In this document: one piece after another, positions 15,203-24,850 of the stretch
How the letters are laid out: each line of letters opens with the position of its first letter
Numbering within the stretch: the first letter of the stretch is position 1
From: CAXNKH01 sp049296795
Lineage (GTDB): Bacteria; Pseudomonadota; Gammaproteobacteria; Burkholderiales; Burkholderiaceae_C
NCBI GenBank assembly: GCA_049296795.1
Contig: JBAQTC010000048.1
Location: 1-64,000 of the forward strand
DNA: 64,000 nucleotides
Reading direction: 5' to 3'
Notes under the pieces: generated by a model
The model's database searches: none
Told to the model about the DNA's origin: nothing
Seen by the model: only the letters and a program-made list of their open reading frames with translations
Program-made: the position numbers and the translations under genes

Positions 15203-17590
15203 ATGAATGAAAACCAACACGACCATCACGCCCACGAACACGGGCACGTTCACCACAACCCAATAGAACATCCCGACGCGTCTTCTTCTGAGAAATCTAG
15301 TAAGAGCAACACCACGGACCTAAAAGATCCTGTTTGTGGAATGACAGTAACCAGGCAGGCTGCGTATCAATCTGTACACATGGGAAGCACATTTTTCTTT
15401 TGCGGGACCAAATGCAAAACGAAGTTTGATGTCAACCCCATGTTGTACATGAGCGGAAACGCTGAAAAGTCGCAAATGACATCTGCTGCCGCAGGAACAA
15501 TCTATACCTGCCCTATGCATCCTGAAATACGGCAGGATCATGCAGGAAATTGTCCCAAGTGCGGCATGACACTCGAACCGCTTTTGCCTGAGTTGGAAGA
15601 AGACGAAAACCCCGAGTTGCGTGACTTCCAAAGACGCTTTTGGTGGACGCTTCCACTCACCATCATCGTGACATTTTTGGCGATGGCTGGCCACCGGTTG
15701 AAGTGGTTTGACATGTCTGTGCAAAGCTGGATCGAATTTGCGCTTTCACTGCCAATCGTTATATGGGCTGGCTGGCCATTTTTCTCTCGAGGCTGGCAAT
15801 CTGTTGTAAACCGCAGTCCCAATATGTGGACACTGATTGGCCTGGGCACCGGTGCAGCCTTTGTTTACAGCGTGGTTGCCACTGTGGCACCGCAGGTATT
15901 TCCAGACTCCTTTATTTCGATGGGCCGAGTCGCTGTGTATTTCGAAGCAACGGCTGTCATCATTTCACTAACCTTGTTGGGACAAGTTCTTGAGCTCAAG
16001 GCTCGCTCTCAGACTTCTGCTGCAATCAAATCACTTCTCGGGCTGGCCCCTAAGACGGCACGTCGCCTGCGCCCCGATGGCTCTGAGGAAGACGTTCCTT
16101 TAACGCATGTGCATGTAGGAGATTTGCTACGCATTCGCCCCGGCGAAAAAGTTCCAGTTGATGGAGTAGTGACCGAGGGCAGTAGCGCCATCGATGAATC
16201 CATGCTAACCGGTGAACCCGTGCCAGTGTCTAAGCGAGTTGGCGACAAGGTGATTGGAGCAACTCTCAACACCAATGGCTCTCTCGTGATGCGGTCTGAA
16301 AAAGTCGGCGCGGCCACCATGCTCTCTCAAATCGTTCAAATGGTGGCCCAAGCGCAACGCTCCAAAGCACCGATGCAACGAATGGCTGACACCGTAGCGG
16401 GGTGGTTCGTGATGGCAGTTGTCAGCGTTGCCTTGCTCACTTTTTTTGCTTGGGGCCTGTTCGGTCCCGAGCCAAGCTGGGTTTATGCCCTGATTAACGC
16501 AGTTGCGGTTCTGATCATCGCCTGCCCCTGTGCGCTGGGCCTGGCCACACCGATGTCCATCATGGTCGCCACCGGGCGTGGTGCCACCCATGGCGTTCTT
16601 TTCCGCGATGCCGCTGCAATTGAGAATCTAAGAAAAATTGATACCCTGATCATCGATAAAACCGGCACGCTGACGGAGGGTAAACCGGCGTTTGATCGCG
16701 CGGTGGCTGCCCCAGGTTTTAACGAAATAGAGGTGCTGCGCCTTGCGGCCAGCCTGGACCAAGGCAGCGAGCACCCACTGGCCGATGCCATCGTGCGCGC
16801 GGCCCGCGAACGTCATCTGTCTTTGGACAAACCTGAGAACTTCGAGTCGGGTTCAGGAATTGGCGTGCGAGGTCAGGTTGGAGGACGACAACTGACTCTG
16901 GGCAACACGGCATTGATGGAGCAGCTTGGTGTGGCTGTCCAGGCACTGGTGTCACAGGCGGAGTTATTGCGGTCAGAGGGAGCAAGCGTAATGCATCTGG
17001 CCGTTGATGGGCAACTAGCAGGCTTGTTAGCCGTGTCAGATCCGATCAAGGCTAGCACGCCCGAGGCTCTGGCCACTCTCAAGGCTGCCGGTCTGCGTAT
17101 CGTCATGGCGACAGGTGACGGCTTGACCACTGCCCGCTCAGTTGGCGAACGACTTGGAATCGACGAGGTGCATGGTGAAGTCAAGCCCGCAGACAAACTG
17201 GCTCTCGTGGACCAGTTGCAAAAACAGGGTCGTGTCGTGGCTATGGCTGGTGATGGTATCAACGACGCACCTGCACTGGCCAAGGCCGATGTCGGCATCG
17301 CCATGGGAACAGGCACTGATGTGGCCATGAACAGTGCCCAGGTGACCCTCGTAAAAGGTGATTTGCGCGGGATAGCGGTCGCCCGCACGCTCTCACAGGA
17401 CACTGTGCGCAACATGAAGCAGAACCTGATGTTTGCTTTTCTGTACAACGCGTTGGGGATTCCTGTTGCGGCGGGCGTGTTGTATCCATTGACTGGCTGG
17501 CTGCTGTCCCCGTTGATCGCTGCGCTGGCCATGAGCTTCAGTTCGGCCTCGGTGATCGGCAATGCCCTTCGCTTGCGTCGTGGTGAATAA
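15203..17590 (+). CDS. copF: Copper/silver P1B-type ATPase with His-rich, YHS and HMBD domains
   Basis: A 795-residue heavy-metal ATPase that exports Cu(I)/Ag(I) from the cytoplasm. Order: His-rich N-terminus (residues 6-23), YHS domain (41-84, DPVCGMTV and CGTKC), heavy-metal-binding domain (100-127, YTCPMHPE and CPKCGM), eight membrane helices, TGEP actuator, CPC in helix 6 (about 439-441), phosphorylated Asp485 in DKTGTLTEG and GDGINDAP. It lacks the usual N-terminal HMA repeats, as in CopF/SilP-type pumps. It follows the TPM gene by 8 bases. Confidence 0.9.
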   Translation: MNENQHDHHAHEHGHVHHNPIEHPDASSSEKSSKSNTTDLKDPVCGMTVTRQAAYQSVHMGSTFFFCGTKCKTKFDVNPMLYMSGNAEKSQMTSAAAGTIYTCPMHPEIRQDHAGNCPKCGMTLEPLLPELEEDENPELRDFQRRFWWTLPLTIIVTFLAMAGHRLKWFDMSVQSWIEFALSLPIVIWAGWPFFSRGWQSVVNRSPNMWTLIGLGTGAAFVYSVVATVAPQVFPDSFISMGRVAVYFEATAVIISLTLLGQVLELKARSQTSAAIKSLLGLAPKTARRLRPDGSEEDVPLTHVHVGDLLRIRPGEKVPVDGVVTEGSSAIDESMLTGEPVPVSKRVGDKVIGATLNTNGSLVMRSEKVGAATMLSQIVQMVAQAQRSKAPMQRMADTVAGWFVMAVVSVALLTFFAWGLFGPEPSWVYALINAVAVLIIACPCALGLATPMSIMVATGRGATHGVLFRDAAAIENLRKIDTLIIDKTGTLTEGKPAFDRAVAAPGFNEIEVLRLAASLDQGSEHPLADAIVRAARERHLSLDKPENFESGSGIGVRGQVGGRQLTLGNTALMEQLGVAVQALVSQAELLRSEGASVMHLAVDGQLAGLLAVSDPIKASTPEALATLKAAGLRIVMATGDGLTTARSVGERLGIDEVHGEVKPADKLALVDQLQKQGRVVAMAGDGINDAPALAKADVGIAMGTGTDVAMNSAQVTLVKGDLRGIAVARTLSQDTVRNMKQNLMFAFLYNALGIPVAAGVLYPLTGWLLSPLIAALAMSFSSASVIGNALRLRRGE

Positions 17591-17632
17591 GGCTAAAACT
17601 AGGTTGTGAAATAGTCAGTTTAGGTCATCAGG

Positions 17633-17648
17633 TTACACGAATGTAATC
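17633..17648. promoter_or_regulatory. CopR-type box upstream of the DUF2789-cusCBA operon
   Basis: TTACACGAATGTAATC, a near-perfect dyad (TTACA/TGTAA around CGAA), shares its ends with the boxes at 7521-7536 and 10980-10995. It lies 86 bases ahead of the first gene of the cus operon. Control by CopR is inferred. Confidence 0.6.
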
Positions 17649-17733
17649 TGGCCATCATCTTCACAACAGGTACATATTTAGAAAATGAGATCCTTAGTCT
17701 GACCTCAGTTCGAAGCAAATAGGAATCTGTGCA

Positions 17734-17976
17734 ATGAATCAAAGCTACCACCGCTTTACTGAACTCTTTTTGCAGTTGGGTCTGCCATCCGATGTTGATG
17801 GCATAAAACATTTTCTAGAGAACCATAGCCCACTTGATCCATCTATTCGTTTGGAAAACGCGCCCTTTTGGACGCAGGCGCAATCTACCCTGCTACGTGA
17901 TGAAATACTTCAGGACGCAGACTGGGCGGAAGTTGTTGATCAGCTGAATGCGGCCCTACGGCGAGGAAAGCAATGA
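17734..17976 (+). CDS. DUF2789 domain protein
   Basis: The 80-residue protein is helical and acidic, with FTELFLQLGLPSD near the start and FWTQAQSTLLRDEIL-DADWAEVVDQLN later, the pattern of DUF2789. The function is unknown; members often sit with metal efflux genes. Its stop overlaps the cusC ATG by 4 bases (ATGA), making it the leading gene of the cusCBA operon under the CopR-like box. Confidence 0.75.
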   Translation: MNQSYHRFTELFLQLGLPSDVDGIKHFLENHSPLDPSIRLENAPFWTQAQSTLLRDEILQDADWAEVVDQLNAALRRGKQ

Positions 17977-19241
17977 TTAACTTCAAATCGGCCATCGCTG
18001 CAGCGTGCTTCACTCTCTTTCTTGCCCCAACGAGCTACGGCCAAGATCTACAAATTGGTAGCAATTTGCAAGGATTACTGAAGCTAGCCAAGGAAAGAAA
18101 TCCTGACTTAGCCAGCATGAGCTTTGATGCGGATGCTGCATCTGAAAGAGTTATACCTGCCGGGTCACTCCCAGATCCTAAATTTCGAACTGAGTGGCGT
18201 GACATCACACGCATGGGGGAACAGAGGCCCACCCTTTCACCCAGTCGTGTTGGAAGCACACGCTACTTGCTAATGCAAGACCTCCCTTGGTTTGGCAAGC
18301 GTGAACTAAAGCGTGAAACAGCTGAAGCCCTTTCTGAAGCAGCCAAAGTACGTGTAACAAGTACTTGGCTTGAGTTGGCCTCGAAGATAAAAACAACCTA
18401 CGCACAACTCTACTATTTAGATCAAAGCGAACGCTTGACCCAGGAAATTTTGGATCTAATGGTTCGTTTAGAAAAAGTGGCTCAGGTTCGGTATGCAAGT
18501 GGGCTGGCTGCTCAGCAAGACGTTATCCGGTCTCAAGTGGAACAAACCGCTATACGCAGTGAGTTGATTTTCATTGAGTCGGAGCGTCGTCAATTGCAAG
18601 CGAGGTTGAATGCGCTGACAGGCAGGCAAGCCGATGAACCACTAGCAAGGCCAACACAAATTCGGTCTCTACCTACGCCGGAGGTTTTGAATTTTTCAGC
18701 CTTGGAACAACGTGTTCGTTCGAACAATCCACTCTTGCAAGTTGAAAGTGCACAGATCAAAGCGGCAGAAAAGACGCGTGAACTTGCTTATAAAAATCGA
18801 TTTCCTGACTTCACTGTGGGCGCGTCACCCATTCAATACGGTAACTCAGTTCGGGAATGGGAGTTGATGGTTGAAATCAATATCCCACTGCAGCAAGGCG
18901 CTCGTCGAGCGCAGGAAAGAGAGTCTGACGCCATGCTTTCCGCCTCACGCTCCAGACGAGAAGCGATAAACAACCAAGTCCTGGCTGATCTTTATGAAAA
19001 CGTTACAGGATTTGAGTCAGAGCGACGCTCGCTCACTTTGACAACAGAAAGTCTTCTACCCCAGTCAGAGTTGACCTTCCGGTCGGCTCTTGCTGGATAT
19101 GAATCAGGAAAAGTTGACTTTGCAACACTTCTGGATGCTCAAAAGCAAATCCGCCAAGCCAAGTTGAATCAAGTCAAGGCAGGCATTAATGCACAAATGC
19201 GTCTCGCGGACATCGAGCGCATCGTAGGAGAAGAATTATGA
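17973..19241 (+). CDS. cusC: CusC-like outer membrane efflux protein (TolC family)
   Basis: A 422-residue TolC-family protein with a Sec signal (cleavage near SYGQ, residue 23) and two OEP repeats. It forms the outer-membrane channel of the Cu/Ag tripartite pump with the next two gene products. No lipobox is seen, unlike E. coli CusC, so it is probably not lipidated. It overlaps both neighbours by 4 bases, giving translational coupling and fixed stoichiometry. Confidence 0.85.
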   Translation: MINFKSAIAAACFTLFLAPTSYGQDLQIGSNLQGLLKLAKERNPDLASMSFDADAASERVIPAGSLPDPKFRTEWRDITRMGEQRPTLSPSRVGSTRYLLMQDLPWFGKRELKRETAEALSEAAKVRVTSTWLELASKIKTTYAQLYYLDQSERLTQEILDLMVRLEKVAQVRYASGLAAQQDVIRSQVEQTAIRSELIFIESERRQLQARLNALTGRQADEPLARPTQIRSLPTPEVLNFSALEQRVRSNNPLLQVESAQIKAAEKTRELAYKNRFPDFTVGASPIQYGNSVREWELMVEINIPLQQGARRAQERESDAMLSASRSRREAINNQVLADLYENVTGFESERRSLTLTTESLLPQSELTFRSALAGYESGKVDFATLLDAQKQIRQAKLNQVKAGINAQMRLADIERIVGEEL

Positions 19242-20842
19242 CAACAGCCTTGAAGATGGGCGTTGCGACGGTAGTCGTTGCAACTTTGACAGCAGGTGTA
19301 GGGTATTGGTATGGGAAACAGCAAGCCATTGTTCATGAGGATGGTAGTGCTGAAACAAATACGCTAGCCAAGAGTGCTTCTGAAGCACGAAAAATACTCT
19401 TCTACCGCAATCCCATGGGATTGCCTGACACCTCGCCCACTCCCAAGAAAGACCCTATGGGTATGGACTACATACCGGTCTATGAGGGCGAGCAGGAATC
19501 GACACTCGGTAGTGCAAATTTGATTCGCATCAGCACGGATAAAGTTCAAAAGCTGGGCGTGCGCGTCGAGGCAGCAAGCATGCAAGCTCTGAACAAGACC
19601 GTACGTGCAGCAGGACGAATCGAGCCTGACGAGCGCCAGACCTTCACCATTGCTCCCAAGTTTGAAGGCTACGTAGAACGTCTGTATGTCAATGCAACGG
19701 GTCAACCAGTTGGCAAAGGCCAACCACTATTCGATGTATACAGTCCCGAATTGGTCTCCGCTCAGCGTGAATACGCCATTGCATCGCAAGGTGTTGATTC
19801 CTTAAAAGGTGCCAGTGAAGAGGCCCAGCGAGGCATGCGTGAACTGGCGGACTCTAGTTTGTCAAGACTACGCAACTGGGATATCTCGGATGAACAAATC
19901 ACGGCTTTGACCCAATCTACAGCGACGCGTCGCACATTAACGCTGCGTTCACCAGTTTCGGGCATCGTTACAGAGAAGAAGGCCGTGCAAGGTATGCGTT
20001 TCATGCCGGGAGAAATGCTTTACCAAGTTACCAATCTGGCCTCTGTATGGGTGATTGCCGATGTCTTTGAGCAAGACATCGGTCAGATTCGAACCGGTGC
20101 CAAGGCCACTGTGCGGATCAACGCCTATCCAGATAAGCAGTTTTCGGGGGCAATTACCTATGTTTACCCGACCCTCAAATCGGAGACGCGAACCGTTCCG
20201 GTTCGCGTGGAGTTGTCGAATCCACATGGACTTCTCAAGCCCGGCATGTTTGCGCAGGTCGAACTGCCCGTAGACAGCAAGCGTTCTGTGCTAACCGTTC
20301 CTACGTCCGCCGTGATTGATAGCGGGACTCGTCAAATCATTCTTGTTCAAGTGCAGGAAGGACGCTTCGATCCAAGGGAGGTCAAGCTTGGCGCGCGTAG
20401 CGATGATCGCATCGAGGTTCTGGAGGGCGTGCGAGATGGCGAGATGGTAGTTGTTGCTGCGAACTTCTTAATTGACGCCGAAAGTAACCTCAAGGCTGCG
20501 ATCGGGGGGCTGGGACATTCGGGACACGGGGCGGCAGCTTCTAAAGGAGGATCGGCAGAATCCAAGACCACGGCATTCGTGGGCCATCGTGCAGAAGGAA
20601 AAATCGAGGACATCGATACCAAAAGTGGTTCGCTGACGATCGCACACGGTCCGGTATCCACGCTTAAATGGCCTGCCATGACCATGGAATTCAAGGTTGC
20701 AAATAACAGCCTGTTATCTGGTCTGAAGCCTGGAATGTCTTTGAGCTTTGAGTTCGTTGAGCGTGGCCAGGGCGAATGGATCATCACCGCCATCAAGCCT
20801 GTCACGGCAAGTGCGGCTAATCCACACGCTGGTCACAACTGA
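19238..20842 (+). CDS. cusB: CusB-like RND adaptor with C-terminal CusF domain
   Basis: The 534-residue periplasmic adaptor has an N-terminal membrane anchor (residues 5-25), a heavy-metal-binding segment (FYRNPMGL and DPMGMDYIPVY), the hairpin, lipoyl and barrel domains of membrane fusion proteins, and a CusF-type domain at about 440-520 with WPAMTMEF. That fused CusF keeps the Trp-Met-Met metal site, unlike the free one at 2875. The tail HAGH adds histidines. CusB accepts Cu(I) from CusF and passes it to CusA, so the fusion puts the chaperone on the pump. Confidence 0.87.
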   Translation: MTTALKMGVATVVVATLTAGVGYWYGKQQAIVHEDGSAETNTLAKSASEARKILFYRNPMGLPDTSPTPKKDPMGMDYIPVYEGEQESTLGSANLIRISTDKVQKLGVRVEAASMQALNKTVRAAGRIEPDERQTFTIAPKFEGYVERLYVNATGQPVGKGQPLFDVYSPELVSAQREYAIASQGVDSLKGASEEAQRGMRELADSSLSRLRNWDISDEQITALTQSTATRRTLTLRSPVSGIVTEKKAVQGMRFMPGEMLYQVTNLASVWVIADVFEQDIGQIRTGAKATVRINAYPDKQFSGAITYVYPTLKSETRTVPVRVELSNPHGLLKPGMFAQVELPVDSKRSVLTVPTSAVIDSGTRQIILVQVQEGRFDPREVKLGARSDDRIEVLEGVRDGEMVVVAANFLIDAESNLKAAIGGLGHSGHGAAASKGGSAESKTTAFVGHRAEGKIEDIDTKSGSLTIAHGPVSTLKWPAMTMEFKVANNSLLSGLKPGMSLSFEFVERGQGEWIITAIKPVTASAANPHAGHN

Positions 20843-20857
20843 TCTTTAGGGGACACC

Positions 20858-23800
20858 ATGCTTGCAAAGATCATTGATTGGTCAGGACGAAACCGTTTTT
20901 TGGTCCTGCTTGCTACTTTGTTCGTCGTTGTTGGCGGTGTATTCGCCGTCATCAGGACACCACTGGACGCGCTTCCCGATCTGTCTGATGTTCAGGTAAT
21001 CGTTTACACAGAGTACCCAGGACAAGCTCCGCAGGTGGTTGAAGACCAGGTCACTTATCCACTGACCACAGCCATGTTGTCGGTTCCGAAATCGAAAGTC
21101 GTTCGGGGCTTTTCATTTTTCGGCGCGTCCTTTGTCTACATCATTTTTGAAGATGGCACCGATATTTACTGGGCGCGTTCACGGGTACTGGAGTATTTGA
21201 ACTTCGCGTCCAGTCGCATGCCCAAGGGGGTGACGCCACAAATCGGTCCTGATGCAACCGGGGTGGGCTGGGTTTACCAGTATGCCGTGCTGGCCAAGGA
21301 CAAAACCCTGGCTGAACTGCGCACCTTGCAAGACTGGTACCTGCGGTATCAACTCACAAAAGCACATGGGGTCGCCGAAGTGGCTTCCATCGGTGGGTTT
21401 GTCCAGACTTACCAGATCACTGTCGACCCTGTAAAACTCCGCGCCTACGGCGTTCCTCTGGCCAAAGTGTCTCAGGTGGTGCGCGAATCCAACCGAGATG
21501 TTGGTGGCCGTGTGGTCGAAATGGCCGAAACTGAATACATGGTTCGGGGACGTGGCTACCTGCGCGGCGTTTCGGATATCGAGAATCTTGTCGTCAAGTC
21601 CGACAAGGGAACGCCAGTGTTGGTGCGAGATATTGCACGAGTTGAATTGGTTCCTGATGAGCGGCGCGGCATCACTGAACTCAACGGTGAGGGTGAGGTC
21701 GTCTCCGGCATCGCCATGTCTCGTTACGGTCAAAATGCCCTGGAGGTAATCCACAACCTCAAGGAAAAGATCACGGAAGTCTCAGCAGGATTACCGGAGG
21801 GGGTCAGCATCCAAGCGGTGTATGACCGCTCTGATTTGATTCACCGCGCGATCGACACTCTCAAGCGCACGCTGCTGGAGGAAAGTCTGATCGTTGCCTT
21901 GGTCTGCGTTGTGTTTCTGATGCACGTTCGCTCGGCTCTGGTGGCAATTTTGATGCTACCTGTGGGGGTGTTGATCGCTTTTATTGCCATGCGTCTGCTG
22001 GACATGAACTCGAATTTGATGAGCTTGGGAGGTATTGCCATCGCGATTGGTGCCATGGTGGATGCAGCCATCGTGATGATTGAGAACGCTCACAAGCATC
22101 TGGAACGCTTACCCGAAGACCACGATAACGCGCAACGGGTTGAGGCCATGATCACTGCGTGCAAGGAGGTGGGACCAGCATTGTTCTTCTCGCTTTTGAT
22201 CATCACCGTGTCCTTTTTGCCCGTGTTCACGCTTGAGTCGCAGGAAGGACGTCTGTTCTCACCGCTTGCCTACACTAAGACCTTCGCCATGGCGGGGGCG
22301 GCAATGCTTTCGGTGACACTGGTGCCTGTACTGATGATGCTGTTCATCCGGGGAAAAATCATGCCGGAAGCTAAAAATCCGGTGAATCGCTTCTTGATCT
22401 GGGTGTATCGCCCGATCATCGCTGGCGTGATGCACAAGAAAAAGCTAACCGTTGGCGTAGCGCTCTTCGTGCTGGGAATTTCGCTATATCCAGCCAGCAA
22501 GCTCGGATCCGAATTCATGCCGACACTCAATGAAGGCACGTTGCTTTACATGCCAGCGTCGTTACCAGGCATGTCGATCACCAAGGCTGCCGAGTTGTTG
22601 CAGACGCAGAACAAGATCATCAAGAGTTTCCCTGAGGTGGCTTCGGTGTATGGCAAAGCTGGCCGGGCGAACACGGCCACGGACCCGGCACCGACAGAAA
22701 TGTTTGAAACGGTGATCAACCTCAAGCCAACCTCTGAGTGGCGCAAGGGTATTACGACCGACAAACTGATTTCCGAGATGGACAAGGCGTTGCAGTTCCC
22801 GGGCGTATCAAACGCTTGGACCATGCCGATCAAGGCGCGCATCGACATGCTGTCCACCGGCATTCGTACACCAATTGGCATCAAGGTCTTCGGCAAGGAT
22901 CTCAACGAGATGGAACGTTTGGCCCGCGAGATTGAAACGGTGGTCAAGCAGGTTCCAGGCACCACATCTGCATTTGCCGAACGCATCACTGGTGGCTTCT
23001 ACCTGAACATCGAACCAGATCGCGCACAACTGGCGCGCTATGGACTGGCTGTAGGTGACTTGCAAGAGGTGATCGGTACCGCGCTTGGCGGAGACATGGT
23101 GACCACCACCGTTGAAGGGCGTGAACGCTTTGGAGTGACAGTCCGTTACCCTCGCGAACTTCGTTCAGACCCGCAGCAAATTGCACGGGAAGTTCTTGTG
23201 ACCACCATGGACGGTGCAATGGTGCCTCTGGGACAGGTCGCTCGGGTTGAGGTGGCCAAAGGTGCACCAGGCATTCGTACTGAAAACGCGTTGCTATCTG
23301 CCTACATCTTCGTCGACATTCGTGAACGTGACATCGGCAGTTACGTGGCGGATGCCCGTAAGGCGGTAAACGAACAGATCAAATTTCCAACTGGTTACTA
23401 CGTGACCTGGAGCGGTCAGTTCGAGTCGATGGAGCGTGCTGTACAAAAGATGAAGCTGGTGGTTCCGGTAACGCTGCTGATCATCTTCTTGCTGCTGTAT
23501 CTGAATTTCAAGCGGCTGACCGAGACACTGATCGTCATGTTGTCAGTCCCATTCGCGCTGGTAGGCGGCGTCTGGCTGATGTGGTTGCTCGGATACAACT
23601 TGTCTGTGGCCGTTGCGGTCGGCTTTATTGCACTGGCTGGCGTAGCTGCTGAGACTGGAGTGGTGATGCTGATTTATTTGGATCATGCATGGGAGGAAAT
23701 AAAGGAAAGACGCATCTCTGAAGGAAAAATTCCTGATACCAATGATCTATATCAAGCAGTCATGGAAGGTGCTGTAGAGCGGGTTCGCCCCAAGATAATG

Positions 23801-23983
23801 ACTGTAGTTGCCATCATGGCGGGCCTATTACCCATCATGTGGGGTACTGGTACGGGCTCTGAAGTTATGAGCCGCATTGCGGCCCCGATGGTGGGCGGAA
23901 TGATTTCCTCAACTGTGCTGACGCTGGCAGTTATTCCCGCGCTTTATGCTTTGGTTAAAGTTCGGGAGCTCAACTCAAAATGA
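20858..23983 (+). CDS. cusA: CusA-type Cu(I)/Ag(I) RND efflux pump (HME4)
   Basis: A 1041-residue inner-membrane RND pump with 12 helices and two large periplasmic loops. The helix-4 segment GAMVDAAIVMIENAHK fits the copper/silver HME4 group rather than the DFG-DGA form of Zn/Co/Cd pumps such as the one at 25713. Met-rich stretches (MPASLPGMS, MFETV) are in the porter domain where Cu(I) passes. It starts 15 bases after cusB with GGGGA upstream and is the last gene of the operon. Confidence 0.9.
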   Translation: MLAKIIDWSGRNRFLVLLATLFVVVGGVFAVIRTPLDALPDLSDVQVIVYTEYPGQAPQVVEDQVTYPLTTAMLSVPKSKVVRGFSFFGASFVYIIFEDGTDIYWARSRVLEYLNFASSRMPKGVTPQIGPDATGVGWVYQYAVLAKDKTLAELRTLQDWYLRYQLTKAHGVAEVASIGGFVQTYQITVDPVKLRAYGVPLAKVSQVVRESNRDVGGRVVEMAETEYMVRGRGYLRGVSDIENLVVKSDKGTPVLVRDIARVELVPDERRGITELNGEGEVVSGIAMSRYGQNALEVIHNLKEKITEVSAGLPEGVSIQAVYDRSDLIHRAIDTLKRTLLEESLIVALVCVVFLMHVRSALVAILMLPVGVLIAFIAMRLLDMNSNLMSLGGIAIAIGAMVDAAIVMIENAHKHLERLPEDHDNAQRVEAMITACKEVGPALFFSLLIITVSFLPVFTLESQEGRLFSPLAYTKTFAMAGAAMLSVTLVPVLMMLFIRGKIMPEAKNPVNRFLIWVYRPIIAGVMHKKKLTVGVALFVLGISLYPASKLGSEFMPTLNEGTLLYMPASLPGMSITKAAELLQTQNKIIKSFPEVASVYGKAGRANTATDPAPTEMFETVINLKPTSEWRKGITTDKLISEMDKALQFPGVSNAWTMPIKARIDMLSTGIRTPIGIKVFGKDLNEMERLAREIETVVKQVPGTTSAFAERITGGFYLNIEPDRAQLARYGLAVGDLQEVIGTALGGDMVTTTVEGRERFGVTVRYPRELRSDPQQIAREVLVTTMDGAMVPLGQVARVEVAKGAPGIRTENALLSAYIFVDIRERDIGSYVADARKAVNEQIKFPTGYYVTWSGQFESMERAVQKMKLVVPVTLLIIFLLLYLNFKRLTETLIVMLSVPFALVGGVWLMWLLGYNLSVAVAVGFIALAGVAAETGVVMLIYLDHAWEEIKERRISEGKIPDTNDLYQAVMEGAVERVRPKIMTVVAIMAGLLPIMWGTGTGSEVMSRIAAPMVGGMISSTVLTLAVIPALYALVKVRELNSK

Positions 23984-24078
23984 GTTTTTATTCTCCTAGA
24001 GAATTTGACTTGCTTGTGTATTGACCAAGCGGAAACTGCAATCCTGAGCAGTCGCATGTCCGTGAAGAAAGCGATAGG

Positions 24079-24555
24079 TCACTTCTGATGTTCCTCAAGA
24101 AATGAAACTGCTATTAGCGCAACAACTCCTCCCGTGATCGCCACGTCGGCGATGTTGAACGCAGGCCAGTGCATACCACGCAAGTGAAAGTCCAGATAGT
24201 CGACGACCTGCCCGCGTGCGACGCGGTCAAAGCCATTGCCGACGGCACCGCCTAAGATCAGGCTGTACGCCAAGGCCTCAAGACGGCGCACCGGTTTGCT
24301 CAGCATCCAGGCCAACCATATTGAAGCCCCCAGTGCGATCGCAAGGAAGAACCAGCGCTGCCAACCTCCGGCGCCAGCCAGAAAGCTAAAAGCCGCGCCC
24401 GGGTTCAGAACATGGACCAGATTGAAAAACGGTGTCACTTCAAGTGACCAGCCCAGCGGCGTGGTCAGATCAATGAGACTCTTAGTGGCTTGGTCGATTG
24501 CAAGCACGATGAACGCCACGGAATACCAATAGGATTTGCGATTCGGATACGTCAT
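24079..24555 (-). CDS. lspA: Signal peptidase II (prolipoprotein signal peptidase), metal-island copy
   Basis: The 158-residue membrane aspartyl protease has four helices and the LspA motifs: DQATKS, NPGAAFS, GGAVGNGFDR and YLDF-FNIADVAI, which include both catalytic Asp residues. It removes signal peptides from prolipoproteins. An extra lspA in metal islands recalls pbrC of lead-resistance operons, where the peptidase processes the lipoprotein PbrB. A housekeeping lspA normally lies next to ileS; that is not the case here, which supports an accessory role. Confidence 0.85.
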   Translation of the reverse strand: MTYPNRKSYWYSVAFIVLAIDQATKSLIDLTTPLGWSLEVTPFFNLVHVLNPGAAFSFLAGAGGWQRWFFLAIALGASIWLAWMLSKPVRRLEALAYSLILGGAVGNGFDRVARGQVVDYLDFHLRGMHWPAFNIADVAITGGVVALIAVSFLEEHQK

Positions 24556-24850
24556 TACTACTTTTCAATTTCGAGGACATCGATGCTTGGCACCGCATGT
24601 GACGGCGGCCAGTGCAACTTGAAGGGGCATACGGCTGCGTGAATATCCGGTAGTCAAAAGTGCATCAGCAGCCAGCGGCCTGAACCTGCGCAGCGATTCG
24701 AATTGGTGGCATCAGCACATCTCGAAGAGGTTAAAGCAGACGCTCCTTAACTTGATCATCAAATTCATCAAATCATGCATGACAGGAACTTTCACAGGCC
24801 AAGTCAGTGCAAGCGACACCGAAAAGTTGTCGCCTACAAAGATGGTTCCG

